Assembly (NCBI RefSeq): GCF_008386465.1
Contig: NZ_VUOD01000001.1
Location: forward strand, 186,001-250,000
DNA: 64,000 bases
Reading direction: 5' to 3'
DNA from: Arenimonas fontis
GTDB taxonomy: Bacteria > Pseudomonadota > Gammaproteobacteria > Xanthomonadales > Xanthomonadaceae
Shown: positions 8,712-16,268 of the stretch, one piece after another
Numbering within the stretch: the stretch's first letter is position 1
How the letters are laid out: each line of letters opens with the position of its first letter
Position numbers and translations under genes: made by a program
The notes under the pieces: model-generated
What the model was told of the DNA's origin: nothing
What the model saw: the letters and a program-made list of their open reading frames with translations, nothing else
The model's database searches: none

Positions 8712-10154
8712 ATGGCCGCCAGCTTCCTCTGGTACGACCTGGAAACCTTCGGCAGGGATCCGCGCCGCAGCCGTATCGCCCAGTTCGCCGGCATCCGCAC
8801 CGATACCGAGCTCAACGAGATCGGCGAGCCGATCAGCCTGTACTGCCAGCCGGCCCGCGACCTGCTGCCCTCGCCCGAGTCCTCCCTGATCACCGGCATT
8901 AGCCCGCAACAGGCGCTGGCCGAGGGCCTGCGCGAGGCGGAGTTCTTCGCCCGCCTGGCCGAGGAACTGGGCCAGCCCGGCACCTGCACGGTCGGCTACA
9001 ACTCTATCCGCTTCGACGACGAGTTCGTCCGCTTCGGCCTGTACCGCAACTTCCACGACCCTTACGAGCGCGAGTACCGCAACGGCAACTCGCGCTGGGA
9101 CCTGCTGGACGTGCTGCGCATGGCCGAGGCCCTGCGTCCGGAAGGCATGGAATGGCCGCTGCGCGAGGATGGCGCACCCAGTTTCAGGCTGGAGGACCTG
9201 GCCCGTGCCAACGGCGTGCGCGAAGGCGAGGCACACGAAGCCCTGAGTGACGTCCGCGCCCTGCTCGGCCTGGCGCGCAGGTTCCGGGCGGCGCAGCCGA
9301 GACTGTGGGAGTACGCGCTTGGCTTCCGTGACAAGCGCAAGGTCGCCGGCCTGCTCGACGTGGCAGGCATGACGCCGGTGCTGCACGTCTCCTCGCGTTA
9401 TCCCGCCAGCCGGCACTGCTCGGCCCTGGTGGCGCCGGTGGCGCGGCATCCACGCATCGATTCGCGGGTGCTGGTCTGCAGCCTGGACAGCGACGAGGCC
9501 CTGGACGCGTTGCTGTCGCTTTCCCCGGAGGACATCGCCGACCGCCTCTACACGCCGGCCGCCGACCTGCCCGAGGGCGAGCAGCGGGTGCCGCTCAAGG
9601 AAGTGCACACCAACAGATGCCCGGTGCTGGTGCCGCTGGCGCACCTGCGCGAGCAGGATTTCCGGCGCCTGGGCCTTGACCGCGACCTTGCGCTGGCCCG
9701 CGCCGAGCGCCTGCGCAAGGCACCCGGCCTGGCCGAGAAGGTCCGCCAGGTCTTCACCGAAGAAGCCCGCCGCGACCCGGCCGATGCCGACGCCGCCCTC
9801 TACGAGGGTTTCCCCAGCGAACACGACCGCCGCCTGTTCCCGCAGGTGCGCAGCGCGCCGCTGGCCGAGCTGCCCGCCTACGGATCGCGCTTCGACGACC
9901 CGCGCTATTCCGAGCTGCTGTTCCGCTACCGCGCCCGCAACTGGCCAGAATCCCTGGACGCGAAGGAACGCGAGCGCTGGGACAGCTACCGCCGGCATCG
10001 CCTGTCGGCGGGCAGCGAGCTTTCCGAATACGATTTCGACAGCTACCGGGCCGAGATCGCTCGCCTGCGCGCCATCACCCCGACCGGCCCGGGCCAGGCC
10101 CTGCTGGATGCGTTGGAGGCCTGGGGCCTTGACCTGGAGCGGGAGCTGGCATGA
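8712..10154 (+). CDS. sbcB: Exodeoxyribonuclease I
   Basis: This 480-aa single-strand 3'-5' DNA exonuclease is close to the 475 aa of the E. coli enzyme. The DEDDh nuclease starts with Asp9 and Glu11 in YDLETFG. Other motifs include GYNSIRFDDEFVRFGLYRNF, WDLLDVLR and the late AHEALSDVRA carrying the His and Asp. It follows kmo after 12 nt on the same strand and overlaps the next gene by ATGA. It is probably transcribed with the catabolic operon, at least in part, although its function in recombination and repair is unrelated. Confidence 0.96.
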   Translation: MAASFLWYDLETFGRDPRRSRIAQFAGIRTDTELNEIGEPISLYCQPARDLLPSPESSLITGISPQQALAEGLREAEFFARLAEELGQPGTCTVGYNSIRFDDEFVRFGLYRNFHDPYEREYRNGNSRWDLLDVLRMAEALRPEGMEWPLREDGAPSFRLEDLARANGVREGEAHEALSDVRALLGLARRFRAAQPRLWEYALGFRDKRKVAGLLDVAGMTPVLHVSSRYPASRHCSALVAPVARHPRIDSRVLVCSLDSDEALDALLSLSPEDIADRLYTPAADLPEGEQRVPLKEVHTNRCPVLVPLAHLREQDFRRLGLDRDLALARAERLRKAPGLAEKVRQVFTEEARRDPADADAALYEGFPSEHDRRLFPQVRSAPLAELPAYGSRFDDPRYSELLFRYRARNWPESLDAKERERWDSYRRHRLSAGSELSEYDFDSYRAEIARLRAITPTGPGQALLDALEAWGLDLERELA

Positions 10155-10834
10155 GCCGCTATTTCACCGACAAGACCTTCCTCTTCCTGCGCAAGCTGGC
10201 CAGGAACAACAACAAGGCCTGGTTCGAACGGCACCGCCGGGACTACGACGAACACCTGAAGCAGCCCTTCCTGCGCCTGATCGCCGACCTGCAACCGGAC
10301 CTCGCCGCGATCAGCCCGCATTACCGGGCCGATCCGCGCGGCAATGGCGGTTCGCTGTTCCGCATCCACCGCGATACCCGCTGGTCGGCCGACAAGACAC
10401 CGTACAAGACCTGGGGCGGCGCGCGCTTCTTCCACGAGCGCCGGCGCGAGGTGGCCTCGCCGTCCTTCTATCTGCACATCCAGCCGGGCAACAGTTTTCT
10501 CGGCGCCGGCATCTGGCATCCGGAGCCGGAGGTGCAGCGGCGCCTGCGCGTCTTCATCGCCGACAACCCGGCCGGGTGGCGGGCGGCGGTGCATTCGCCT
10601 TCGTTCCGGCGACGGTACGAAATGTGGGGCGATTCGCTGCTGCGTCCGCCGCGGGGTTTTCCGGCCGATCACCCGCTGATCGAGGACATCAAGCGCAAGG
10701 ATTTCACCGCCGGCATGGCGCTCGACGACGGGACCGTGCTGGGGCCGCGCTTGCGGCAAGCGGTGGCTCGCGGATTCTCCGGCCTGGCGCCGCTGGTCGA
10801 TTACCTCTGCGCGGCGCTCGACCTCGAGTTCTGA
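10151..10834 (+). CDS. DUF2461 (TIGR02453) family protein
   Basis: This 227-aa protein belongs to a family common in bacteria and some fungi with no settled function. Recognisable segments are the N-terminal FLRKLARNNNKAWFERHR, then SLFRIHRDTRWSADKTPYKTW and SFYLHIQPG. No signal peptide or membrane segment is seen. The start overlaps the sbcB stop (ATGA). The pairing with sbcB is worth comparing across genomes before reading function into it. Confidence 0.88.
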   Translation: MSRYFTDKTFLFLRKLARNNNKAWFERHRRDYDEHLKQPFLRLIADLQPDLAAISPHYRADPRGNGGSLFRIHRDTRWSADKTPYKTWGGARFFHERRREVASPSFYLHIQPGNSFLGAGIWHPEPEVQRRLRVFIADNPAGWRAAVHSPSFRRRYEMWGDSLLRPPRGFPADHPLIEDIKRKDFTAGMALDDGTVLGPRLRQAVARGFSGLAPLVDYLCAALDLEF

Positions 10835-11200
10835 GCGGGCTTGCGCTGCCGGCGAGGTCGTCGGTGGGGGAGACAGGTCTTTCGACGCAGGTTCACGCGG
10901 ATGGGCGCGGATCGTTCTGGGTTCGCGGGTCAGGGCCTCGGCCTTCCTCGCGGCTCGCCGGTACATGTAGTGGCGCATGGCCTGGCGGCCTGTTGGCTTG
11001 GAGGCAGGCACCGGCGAAGGTTCGCGGAGGTGGCGCACCATACGCTGCCGCATTGCAGCACGAAAAGTTGTTGACTATCAGCAAGTTGGGTGTTCACTCT
11101 GCGGACCGTACGCCGGCGCAGGGGAGCGCCGGTTCCATCCGGGCGCGATGAACGCAAGGACGGGGACGGCGCGTTCCGCATCGAAACCTGGGGAGGGAAG
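10835..11200. other. 366-bp intergenic region
   Basis: No convincing gene is seen here. The left part holds a repeat-like block of GCGGAT units (10882-10922). The right part has a TTGACT at 11071-11076 followed at 16 bp by TTCACT, a weak candidate promoter for the secreted hydrolase with a leader of about 100 nt. The base composition falls locally around 11055-11100, which fits a promoter. Confidence 0.45.
10882..10922. repeat. GCGGAT-type intergenic repeat, copy 1
   Basis: Two copies of an 8-base unit (acgcggat at 10895-10902 and gcgcggat at 10905-10912) are followed by gttctgggt. Related words occur in the purB-roxA gap (gacgcggatgg, and on the other strand gcgcggat and ttctgggt). The shared vocabulary in two otherwise unrelated spacers suggests a dispersed repeat family. 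Confidence 0.45.
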
Positions 11201-12055
11201 ATGCGCTGGATCCTGCTGGCCGCCCTGGCGGCCTTTTCCGGCCTGTGCCAGGCCAACACCGGCGTCGCCTTCGTGCACGGCACCGGCAAACAGACCGACG
11301 CCTACAACGACTACTGGAAGCCGCCCTTCGTCAACAACATCCGCGGCGGACTGGCCGATCCGGGCAATTACGTCGTCATCAACTGCGACTTCACCCAGTA
11401 CATGTGGCACGACGCTGCCGCCGGCTGCCTGGCCGAGCAGCTGACCCGCTTCATCAACCAACGCGGCATCACCCGCCTGATCGTGATCACCCACAGCAAT
11501 GGCGGCAATGTCGTGCGCTGGATCATGAGCAACCCGACCTGGGACAGCCGTTATCCGAACATCATCAACCGCATCGTCCGCGTCAATGCGCTGGCGCCGT
11601 CCTCGGCCGGCACGCCGCTGGCGGATGCCGTCATCGCCGGAAACGTGTTCGAGAGCTCGGTCGGCTGGTTGCTGGGTTACAAGAACGACGCCGTGCGCAT
11701 GCAACAGACCGGCTGGATGGCCAGCTACAACGCCAACTGGCTGTACGGCACATCCGGCCGCCCTGCCCTGCCCAAGCCCTTCCGCAGCGTCGTCGGCACC
11801 GACGTGGACTCGGCGATCTGGGATGCGGACAGCTATTGCGGCGGCTACTTCGAGAACGTCGGCCTGGAGACCACGCAGCTGTGGCTCAGCAGTTGTTCCG
11901 ACGGTTTCCTTGAGTGCTCCAGCCAATCGGCCGCCGGTTACGTCTGGTTTCAGGACAAGGCGCGCATGGCCGGTCGCGAACCGCTGTCGCACAACCAGAG
12001 CCGCCGGGCCTGCTTCGGCCTGGATTCCATCTTGCGCGCCGACATGAGGAACTGA
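11201..12055 (+). CDS. Secreted alpha/beta hydrolase (lipase/esterase-like)
   Basis: This 284-aa predicted protein begins with a signal peptide (MRWILLAALAAFSGLCQA, likely cut before Asn19). The alpha/beta-hydrolase hallmarks follow: oxyanion-side FVHGTG at 24-29 and a nucleophile elbow THSNGG with Ser99. It has several Cys residues in the mature part (for example in SSCSDGFLECSS), consistent with disulfides outside the cytoplasm. The ATG at 11201 was chosen because it starts the signal peptide and has gggaggg just upstream. The substrate is unknown. Its stop lies 3 nt before the next gene, an exported beta-rich protein. Confidence 0.8.
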   Translation: MRWILLAALAAFSGLCQANTGVAFVHGTGKQTDAYNDYWKPPFVNNIRGGLADPGNYVVINCDFTQYMWHDAAAGCLAEQLTRFINQRGITRLIVITHSNGGNVVRWIMSNPTWDSRYPNIINRIVRVNALAPSSAGTPLADAVIAGNVFESSVGWLLGYKNDAVRMQQTGWMASYNANWLYGTSGRPALPKPFRSVVGTDVDSAIWDADSYCGGYFENVGLETTQLWLSSCSDGFLECSSQSAAGYVWFQDKARMAGREPLSHNQSRRACFGLDSILRADMRN

Positions 12056-12058
12056 GCC

Positions 12059-13234
12059 ATGAGGACGTACCGAATCCTGAGCTGCCTCTCCCTGTTGCTC
12101 GCCGCCGGCGTGCAGGCGGGCGAACTGCTGCCCGCTGGTGCCGGCGATCTTCGCCCCGCCAGCCTGGTGTCGGCACCTCTGCCGGAACGTGCGGTGGAAC
12201 GCGCGCCGGTGCAGTTCGCCTGGGCGCTGGACCCGGCGGAGGAGATCACCGCGGCGGTGGCGCACCGGGCCGAGAGCCGGGAGTACTGGCTCGTGGCCGA
12301 GGCGGGACAACTGCGTCGCGGCCTGGACATCGACACGACCGCGCCGGGCGCGGTGATCCGCATCAGCCCGGAAACCGGCGCCCGGCCGGTGCCGGCGGGT
12401 GGCGTGCGGGTGGGCAGGGGCGGGCGCTGGCTGGCCGAGGCCGAGAGCTTCCAGCGCCGGGCAGCGGCCGCCGAGCTGCGGGCCGCCGGCATGGCGGTGC
12501 CAGAGGGCTCGGTGGTACTGCAACTGGCGGCTTCGCATGGTCGCGGCCGATTCCAACTGCAGGTGCCGGAGGCCAGGGGCCGCTACCTGGTGCACGTGTT
12601 CGAGCCGGACAGCCCTTACGTGCTCAGCATCCAGGCCGAGCGGCCGCGTGCGCTCGCGGGCGAGTCGCTGGAAGTCGCCGTGGCGCTGTCGCGGGGCAGA
12701 CAACGGCTTGGCGCCTCCCGGCTGGAGGCCGAACTGGTCTCGCCCGATGGCCAACGGTTTCCCCTGCAGCTGCGCAAGGGTGTTGCCCACCTGTCGGCGC
12801 CGATACAGGGGAGCGCAGTGCCGGGGTTGTGGGAGGTGCACGTGTTCGCCGGCGCGGTGGACGGCGGCCAGGTCGTGCAGCGTGAGGCCCGTACTGCCAT
12901 CGAGATCAGCCGGCCGACCGCCCGGCTGGCTGGCGGCTACCGCCTCGATGCCCGGACCCTGCACGTGGAACTGCCGGTACAGGTGGCGGCAGCCGGGCGC
13001 TACGAGCTGCGGGGCACGCTCTACGCCACCGGGCCGGACGGCGTGGCGCGGCCGGTGGCGCAGGCGCACACGGCACGCTGGTTGCAGCCGGGGTCGCGCA
13101 AGCTGTCCCTGCCCTTCGGCGTCCGCCTGCTGCCGCCGGGCTACGGCGCGCCCTTCGAAGTCCGGCACCTGGAGCTGAAGGACCAGTCGCGCATGGGCAC
13201 CCTCGAGACCCGGGAGCTGGCCCTGCGCCAATAG
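12059..13234 (+). CDS. Exported beta-sandwich protein, DUF4785-like
   Basis: This 391-aa predicted protein has a signal peptide (cleavage near Ala20 in GVQAGELL). The rest is low in Cys and rich in alternating beta-strand patterns. It includes an Ig-like segment with LVSPDGQRFPLQL and a late LYATGPDGVARPVA segment. The arrangement, an alpha/beta hydrolase followed by such a protein, resembles DUF4785 proteins of Legionella and Xanthomonas relatives; I hold that name tentatively. It probably works with the upstream hydrolase outside the inner membrane. No catalytic motif is visible. Confidence 0.6.
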   Translation: MRTYRILSCLSLLLAAGVQAGELLPAGAGDLRPASLVSAPLPERAVERAPVQFAWALDPAEEITAAVAHRAESREYWLVAEAGQLRRGLDIDTTAPGAVIRISPETGARPVPAGGVRVGRGGRWLAEAESFQRRAAAAELRAAGMAVPEGSVVLQLAASHGRGRFQLQVPEARGRYLVHVFEPDSPYVLSIQAERPRALAGESLEVAVALSRGRQRLGASRLEAELVSPDGQRFPLQLRKGVAHLSAPIQGSAVPGLWEVHVFAGAVDGGQVVQREARTAIEISRPTARLAGGYRLDARTLHVELPVQVAAAGRYELRGTLYATGPDGVARPVAQAHTARWLQPGSRKLSLPFGVRLLPPGYGAPFEVRHLELKDQSRMGTLETRELALRQ

Positions 13235-13256
13235 ACACGACGAGGCGATAATGGCG

Positions 13257-13291
13257 ACGGCCGGGCCCGCAGGGGTCCGGCCGTTTCCTTT
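13257..13291 (+). terminator. Intrinsic terminator hairpin before the MFS gene
   Basis: A stem of 12 pairs (8 perfect, then one G-U, then 3 more) runs from 13257-13268 to 13273-13284 with a gcag loop. It is followed by tttccttt. It ends transcription of the hydrolase operon, or, because a gataat box lies just upstream at 13247-13252, could act as an attenuator in the MFS leader. Confidence 0.7.
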
Positions 13292-13303
13292 GCCGGAGCC
13301 GAC

Positions 13304-14446
13304 ATGGACCCGCGGCTGCATCGCTTCTCGGCCTTCTACTTCTGCTACTACGCGGCGCTGGGCGCCTACACGCCCTACATCGGCCGCTGGGTGGACGGTC
13401 TGGGCCACGGCGGCTACGTGGTCGGCGGCATGCTGGGGCTGTGGTACGGCACGCGCATCTTCGCGCCTCCGGTCTGGGCCGCCCTCACCGGCCGCAGTGC
13501 CCGCCCCGGTCGCTGGTTCCTGGCCGGCTGCCTGCTAACCCTGCTCAGCTTTGCCGGCTTCCTGTTCACCCGCGAGGCCTGGGCGGTGCTGGCGGTGATG
13601 GCGGTGTTCGGTTTGTTCTACAACGCGGTGATGCCGCAGTTCGAGGCGATGACGCTGACGGCACTGGGGCCACGTCCCGACCTGTACGGCCGGCTGCGGG
13701 TCTGGGGTTCGATCGGGTTCCTGCTGGTGGCCGGCAGCTATGGCGCGCTGATGGACCGCTTCGGCGCCACCAGCTTCCCGCTGCTGAGCCTGCCGCTGTT
13801 CCTGGCCATGCTGGTCGCGGCCTGGTGGCACCGGGACGACACGCCGCCAGCGCCTGCGGCGGCGGCCGATGCGGGCGGGCACCTGTGGAGGCGTCCCGGC
13901 GTTCGCCGCTTCCTGCTGGTGGCGCTGCTGATGCAGGCGGGCTTTGGGCCCTTCTACGTGTTCTACACCCTGCACATGCAGGCGCATGGACATTCGGGCG
14001 CGGCCATCGGTGGGCTCTGGGCCCTGGGCGTGCTGATCGAGATCCTGATGTTCTGGCAGGCGCCGCGCCTGATTGCCCGCTTCGGCGCTGGCGCGCTGCT
14101 TGGCGCCTGCCTGGCGGTGACGGTGCTGCGCTGGCTGCTGACGGCATTCTTTGCCGACTCCCTGGCCTTGATGGCCCTGGCCCAGGCCAGCCACGCGCTG
14201 AGTTTCGCCACCTTCTACGCCTGCTGCATGCAACTGATGGCCGGCTTCTTCCCGGGGCGGCGCGCCGGCGCCGGCCAAAGCCTGTTCTTCGGCTTCAGCC
14301 AGGGCTTCGGTGGCGTGCTGGGCGCGGCGATGGCGGCGCTGGCCTGGGAAAGCGCCGGCGGCGGCGCGCTGGCCTTCACCCTGGGGGCGGCGGCAACGGC
14401 CCTGGCCTGGGCGATCTGGCTGGCACGGCGCCAGTTCCGGACCTAG
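13304..14446 (+). CDS. Major facilitator superfamily permease (HcaT/MFS_1-like type)
   Basis: This 380-aa membrane protein has about 12 hydrophobic segments. It opens with FSAFYFCYYAALGAYTPYIGRW, typical of the small phenylpropionate-permease/nucleoside-permease-like MFS group. The loop after the fourth helix carries YGRLRVWGSIGF, another hallmark of that group. A polar loop around residues 175-195 divides the two halves. The substrate cannot be read from sequence. It lies downstream of a terminator hairpin and converges with the 5'-nucleotidase gene. Confidence 0.85.
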   Translation: MDPRLHRFSAFYFCYYAALGAYTPYIGRWVDGLGHGGYVVGGMLGLWYGTRIFAPPVWAALTGRSARPGRWFLAGCLLTLLSFAGFLFTREAWAVLAVMAVFGLFYNAVMPQFEAMTLTALGPRPDLYGRLRVWGSIGFLLVAGSYGALMDRFGATSFPLLSLPLFLAMLVAAWWHRDDTPPAPAAAADAGGHLWRRPGVRRFLLVALLMQAGFGPFYVFYTLHMQAHGHSGAAIGGLWALGVLIEILMFWQAPRLIARFGAGALLGACLAVTVLRWLLTAFFADSLALMALAQASHALSFATFYACCMQLMAGFFPGRRAGAGQSLFFGFSQGFGGVLGAAMAALAWESAGGGALAFTLGAAATALAWAIWLARRQFRT

Positions 14447-14465
14447 TGCCGGTGCCGGGCACTAG
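14443..14465. terminator. Shared hairpin containing both stop codons of convergent genes
   Basis: ctagtgcc (14443-14450) is the exact reverse complement of ggcactag (14458-14465), with a 7-base loop. The TAG of the MFS gene and the TAG of the opposing 5'-nucleotidase gene both lie inside the arms. There is no T-tract, so it may act as a bidirectional Rho-linked or RNA-stability element and not a classical terminator. Confidence 0.45.
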
Positions 14466-15382
14466 TCCTCGTTGGTGACGCCGAAGGGCACATGGCCGGT
14501 GGCGACGTGGCGACGGGCGTTCTCGACGTTATGGCGGCTGTCGTCGAAGAAGATATCGGCGCCGAAGGCTTCCAGGAACGGCCCCTTGTCGCGGCCGCCG
14601 AGGAACATGGCCTCGTCCAGGCGCACGCCCCATTCGCGCAAGGTCAGAATGACCCGCTCGTGCGCCGGCGCCGAACGGGCGGTGACCAGGGCGGTTCGAA
14701 TTGGCGAGTCCTCGCCGGCCGGGAACGCCGCCTGCAGGTCGTGCAGCGCCGCCAGGAAGGCGCGGAACGGGCCGCCCGAAAGCGGTTCCCGCGCCCGACT
14801 CGTTTCGTTGTCGTGAAAAGCCGCCAGTCCCGAAGTCTTGGAGATGCGCTCGGCTTCGTCATCGAAGATCACCGAGTCGCCGTCGAAGGCAATGCGCAGC
14901 TGGGGATGCGAACGCTCGGGAGCCTTGGACGGCAGGATGGTTGCGGCGGCGACACCGTTCTCCAGTGCCGCGCGCACCGAAGCCGGATTGGCCGAGAGGA
15001 AGAGCTGCGCACCGAACGGCTTGATGTATGGCCACACCTCGTTGCCGCTGGTGAAAACCGCCCGGATGATGCCCAGGCCGTAGTGCCTGATCGAGTTGAA
15101 GATGCGCAGGCCGGTATCGGAGGAGTTGCGCGACAGCAGCGCCACCTCGACCCGCGGGCTATCCGGCGGCGCGCCCTCATTCAGGGCAAGCAACTTGCGC
15201 ACCAGCGGGAAGGCGATGCCGGGGGCCAGCACCTCGTGCTCGCGCTGGCGCTGGTAATCGGCATAGGCCTCCAGGCCCGCCTTCTGGAAGACGGCATGAC
15301 TCTCCTCCAGATCGAACAGGGCCCGGGCGGTGATGGCCACCACCAGTCGTCCAGGAGGCTGCGATGGATGGGACGTGACCAT
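14462..15382 (-). CDS. 5'-nucleotidase (cytosolic cN-I-like family)
   Basis: This 306-aa protein matches the 5-nucleotidase family (Pfam PF06189 type). It has LVVAITARALFDLEES near the N-terminus, a central RIAFDGDSVIFDDEAE resembling a HAD-type DxD site, and a late FLGGRDKGPFLEAFGADIFFDDS. It should release phosphate from nucleoside monophosphates in the cytosol. It lies 43 nt downstream of NAD kinase on the same strand, so the two may be co-transcribed as a nucleotide-pool unit. Confidence 0.85.
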   Translation of the reverse strand: MVTSHPSQPPGRLVVAITARALFDLEESHAVFQKAGLEAYADYQRQREHEVLAPGIAFPLVRKLLALNEGAPPDSPRVEVALLSRNSSDTGLRIFNSIRHYGLGIIRAVFTSGNEVWPYIKPFGAQLFLSANPASVRAALENGVAAATILPSKAPERSHPQLRIAFDGDSVIFDDEAERISKTSGLAAFHDNETSRAREPLSGGPFRAFLAALHDLQAAFPAGEDSPIRTALVTARSAPAHERVILTLREWGVRLDEAMFLGGRDKGPFLEAFGADIFFDDSRHNVENARRHVATGHVPFGVTNED

Positions 15383-15425
15383 GTGGGCGGGCTTCAGGCG
15401 GAGGGCCCCAGGCGATGAAACGGTC

Positions 15426-16202
15426 TCAGGCCTGGAACTGCTCGTTGAGGATACGCTCTTCGAGGTTGTGTTCGCGGTCGAACAGCAGGGTCACGGTACG
15501 CTCGAGCGACTCCCGCACACGAACTTCCGCCACATCGCGTACTTCGTGGGAGTCGGCCGTGGCGCTGACCGGACGCTTGTAACGGTCCAGCACCTCAAGA
15601 CGCACCTCGGTGTCCGCCCGCAGGATGGCGCCGCGCCAGCGTCGCGGCCGGAACGCTGCGATCGGCGTCAAGGCGATCACCTGGGAACCGAGCGGCAGGA
15701 TCGGCCCGTGCGCGGAAAAGTTGTAGGCGGTGCTACCGGCCGGGGTGGAAACGATGATGCCGTCGCAAACCAGCTCCTCCAGGCGTTGCTGGCCATTCAG
15801 GTAGATGCGCAGGTGCGCGGCCTGGCGGGTCTGCCGCAGCAGGGACACCTCGTTGTAGGCCAGGGCATGCGTGGTGGCGCCGGAATCGGAACTGGCCACC
15901 ATTTCCAGCGGCCTCAGCACGGTCGGTTCGGCCGCGTGCAGGCGCTCGACCAGATCGTCGGGCCGATGCTGGTTCATCAGGAACCCGACCGAGCCCAGCT
16001 TCATGCCGTACACCGGCCGGCCGAGCCCACCGTAGCGATGCAGGGTATGCAGCATGAAGCCATCGCCGCCGAGCGCGCAGATGACATCGGCATCGGCCGG
16101 CTCGCACGCGCCATGCCTGGCGGCCAGTTTCGCCCTGGCCGCCTCGGCCTCGGGAGTCGGACTGGCAAGGAAAGCGATGCGCGGGACCGGTGGCAGGCTC
16201 AT
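15426..16202 (-). CDS. nadK: NAD kinase
   Basis: This 258-aa enzyme phosphorylates NAD to NADP. It has the GGDG motif at 45-48 (catalytic Asp47), NEVSL, and [19 protein letters not shown], the family's diagnostic glycine-rich segment. It is on the short side for the family, as in other Xanthomonadales-type proteins that lack an N-terminal extension. The ATG is preceded by TACCCT after a 6-nt gap, a possible leaderless promoter. It lies 66 nt downstream of the NAD-dependent glutamate dehydrogenase. Confidence 0.95.
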   Translation of the reverse strand: MSLPPVPRIAFLASPTPEAEAARAKLAARHGACEPADADVICALGGDGFMLHTLHRYGGLGRPVYGMKLGSVGFLMNQHRPDDLVERLHAAEPTVLRPLEMVASSDSGATTHALAYNEVSLLRQTRQAAHLRIYLNGQQRLEELVCDGIIVSTPAGSTAYNFSAHGPILPLGSQVIALTPIAAFRPRRWRGAILRADTEVRLEVLDRYKRPVSATADSHEVRDVAEVRVRESLERTVTLLFDREHNLEERILNEQFQA

Positions 16203-16208
16203 GCACGC

Positions 16209-16214
16209 AGGGTA
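16209..16214 (-). promoter_or_regulatory. Possible -10 box (TACCCT) immediately upstream of nadK
   Basis: On the minus strand TACCCT ends six bases before the nadK ATG. Used as a -10 it would give a transcript starting at the ATG. No clear -35 box is visible. Confidence 0.3.
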
Positions 16215-16268
16215 CTTCAGGTCCGGCCGGGGGCGCGACCGGCGGTAGCGCCCCGGGGCTGCCCGGCC

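Noticed and set aside
7056-9998. Very long open frame antisense to kynU-kmo-sbcB
   Set aside because: The sense frames contain complete, recognisable enzymes. The antisense frame has a low-complexity Gly/Ala/Arg/Gln/His composition and arises from the high GC content and codon bias.
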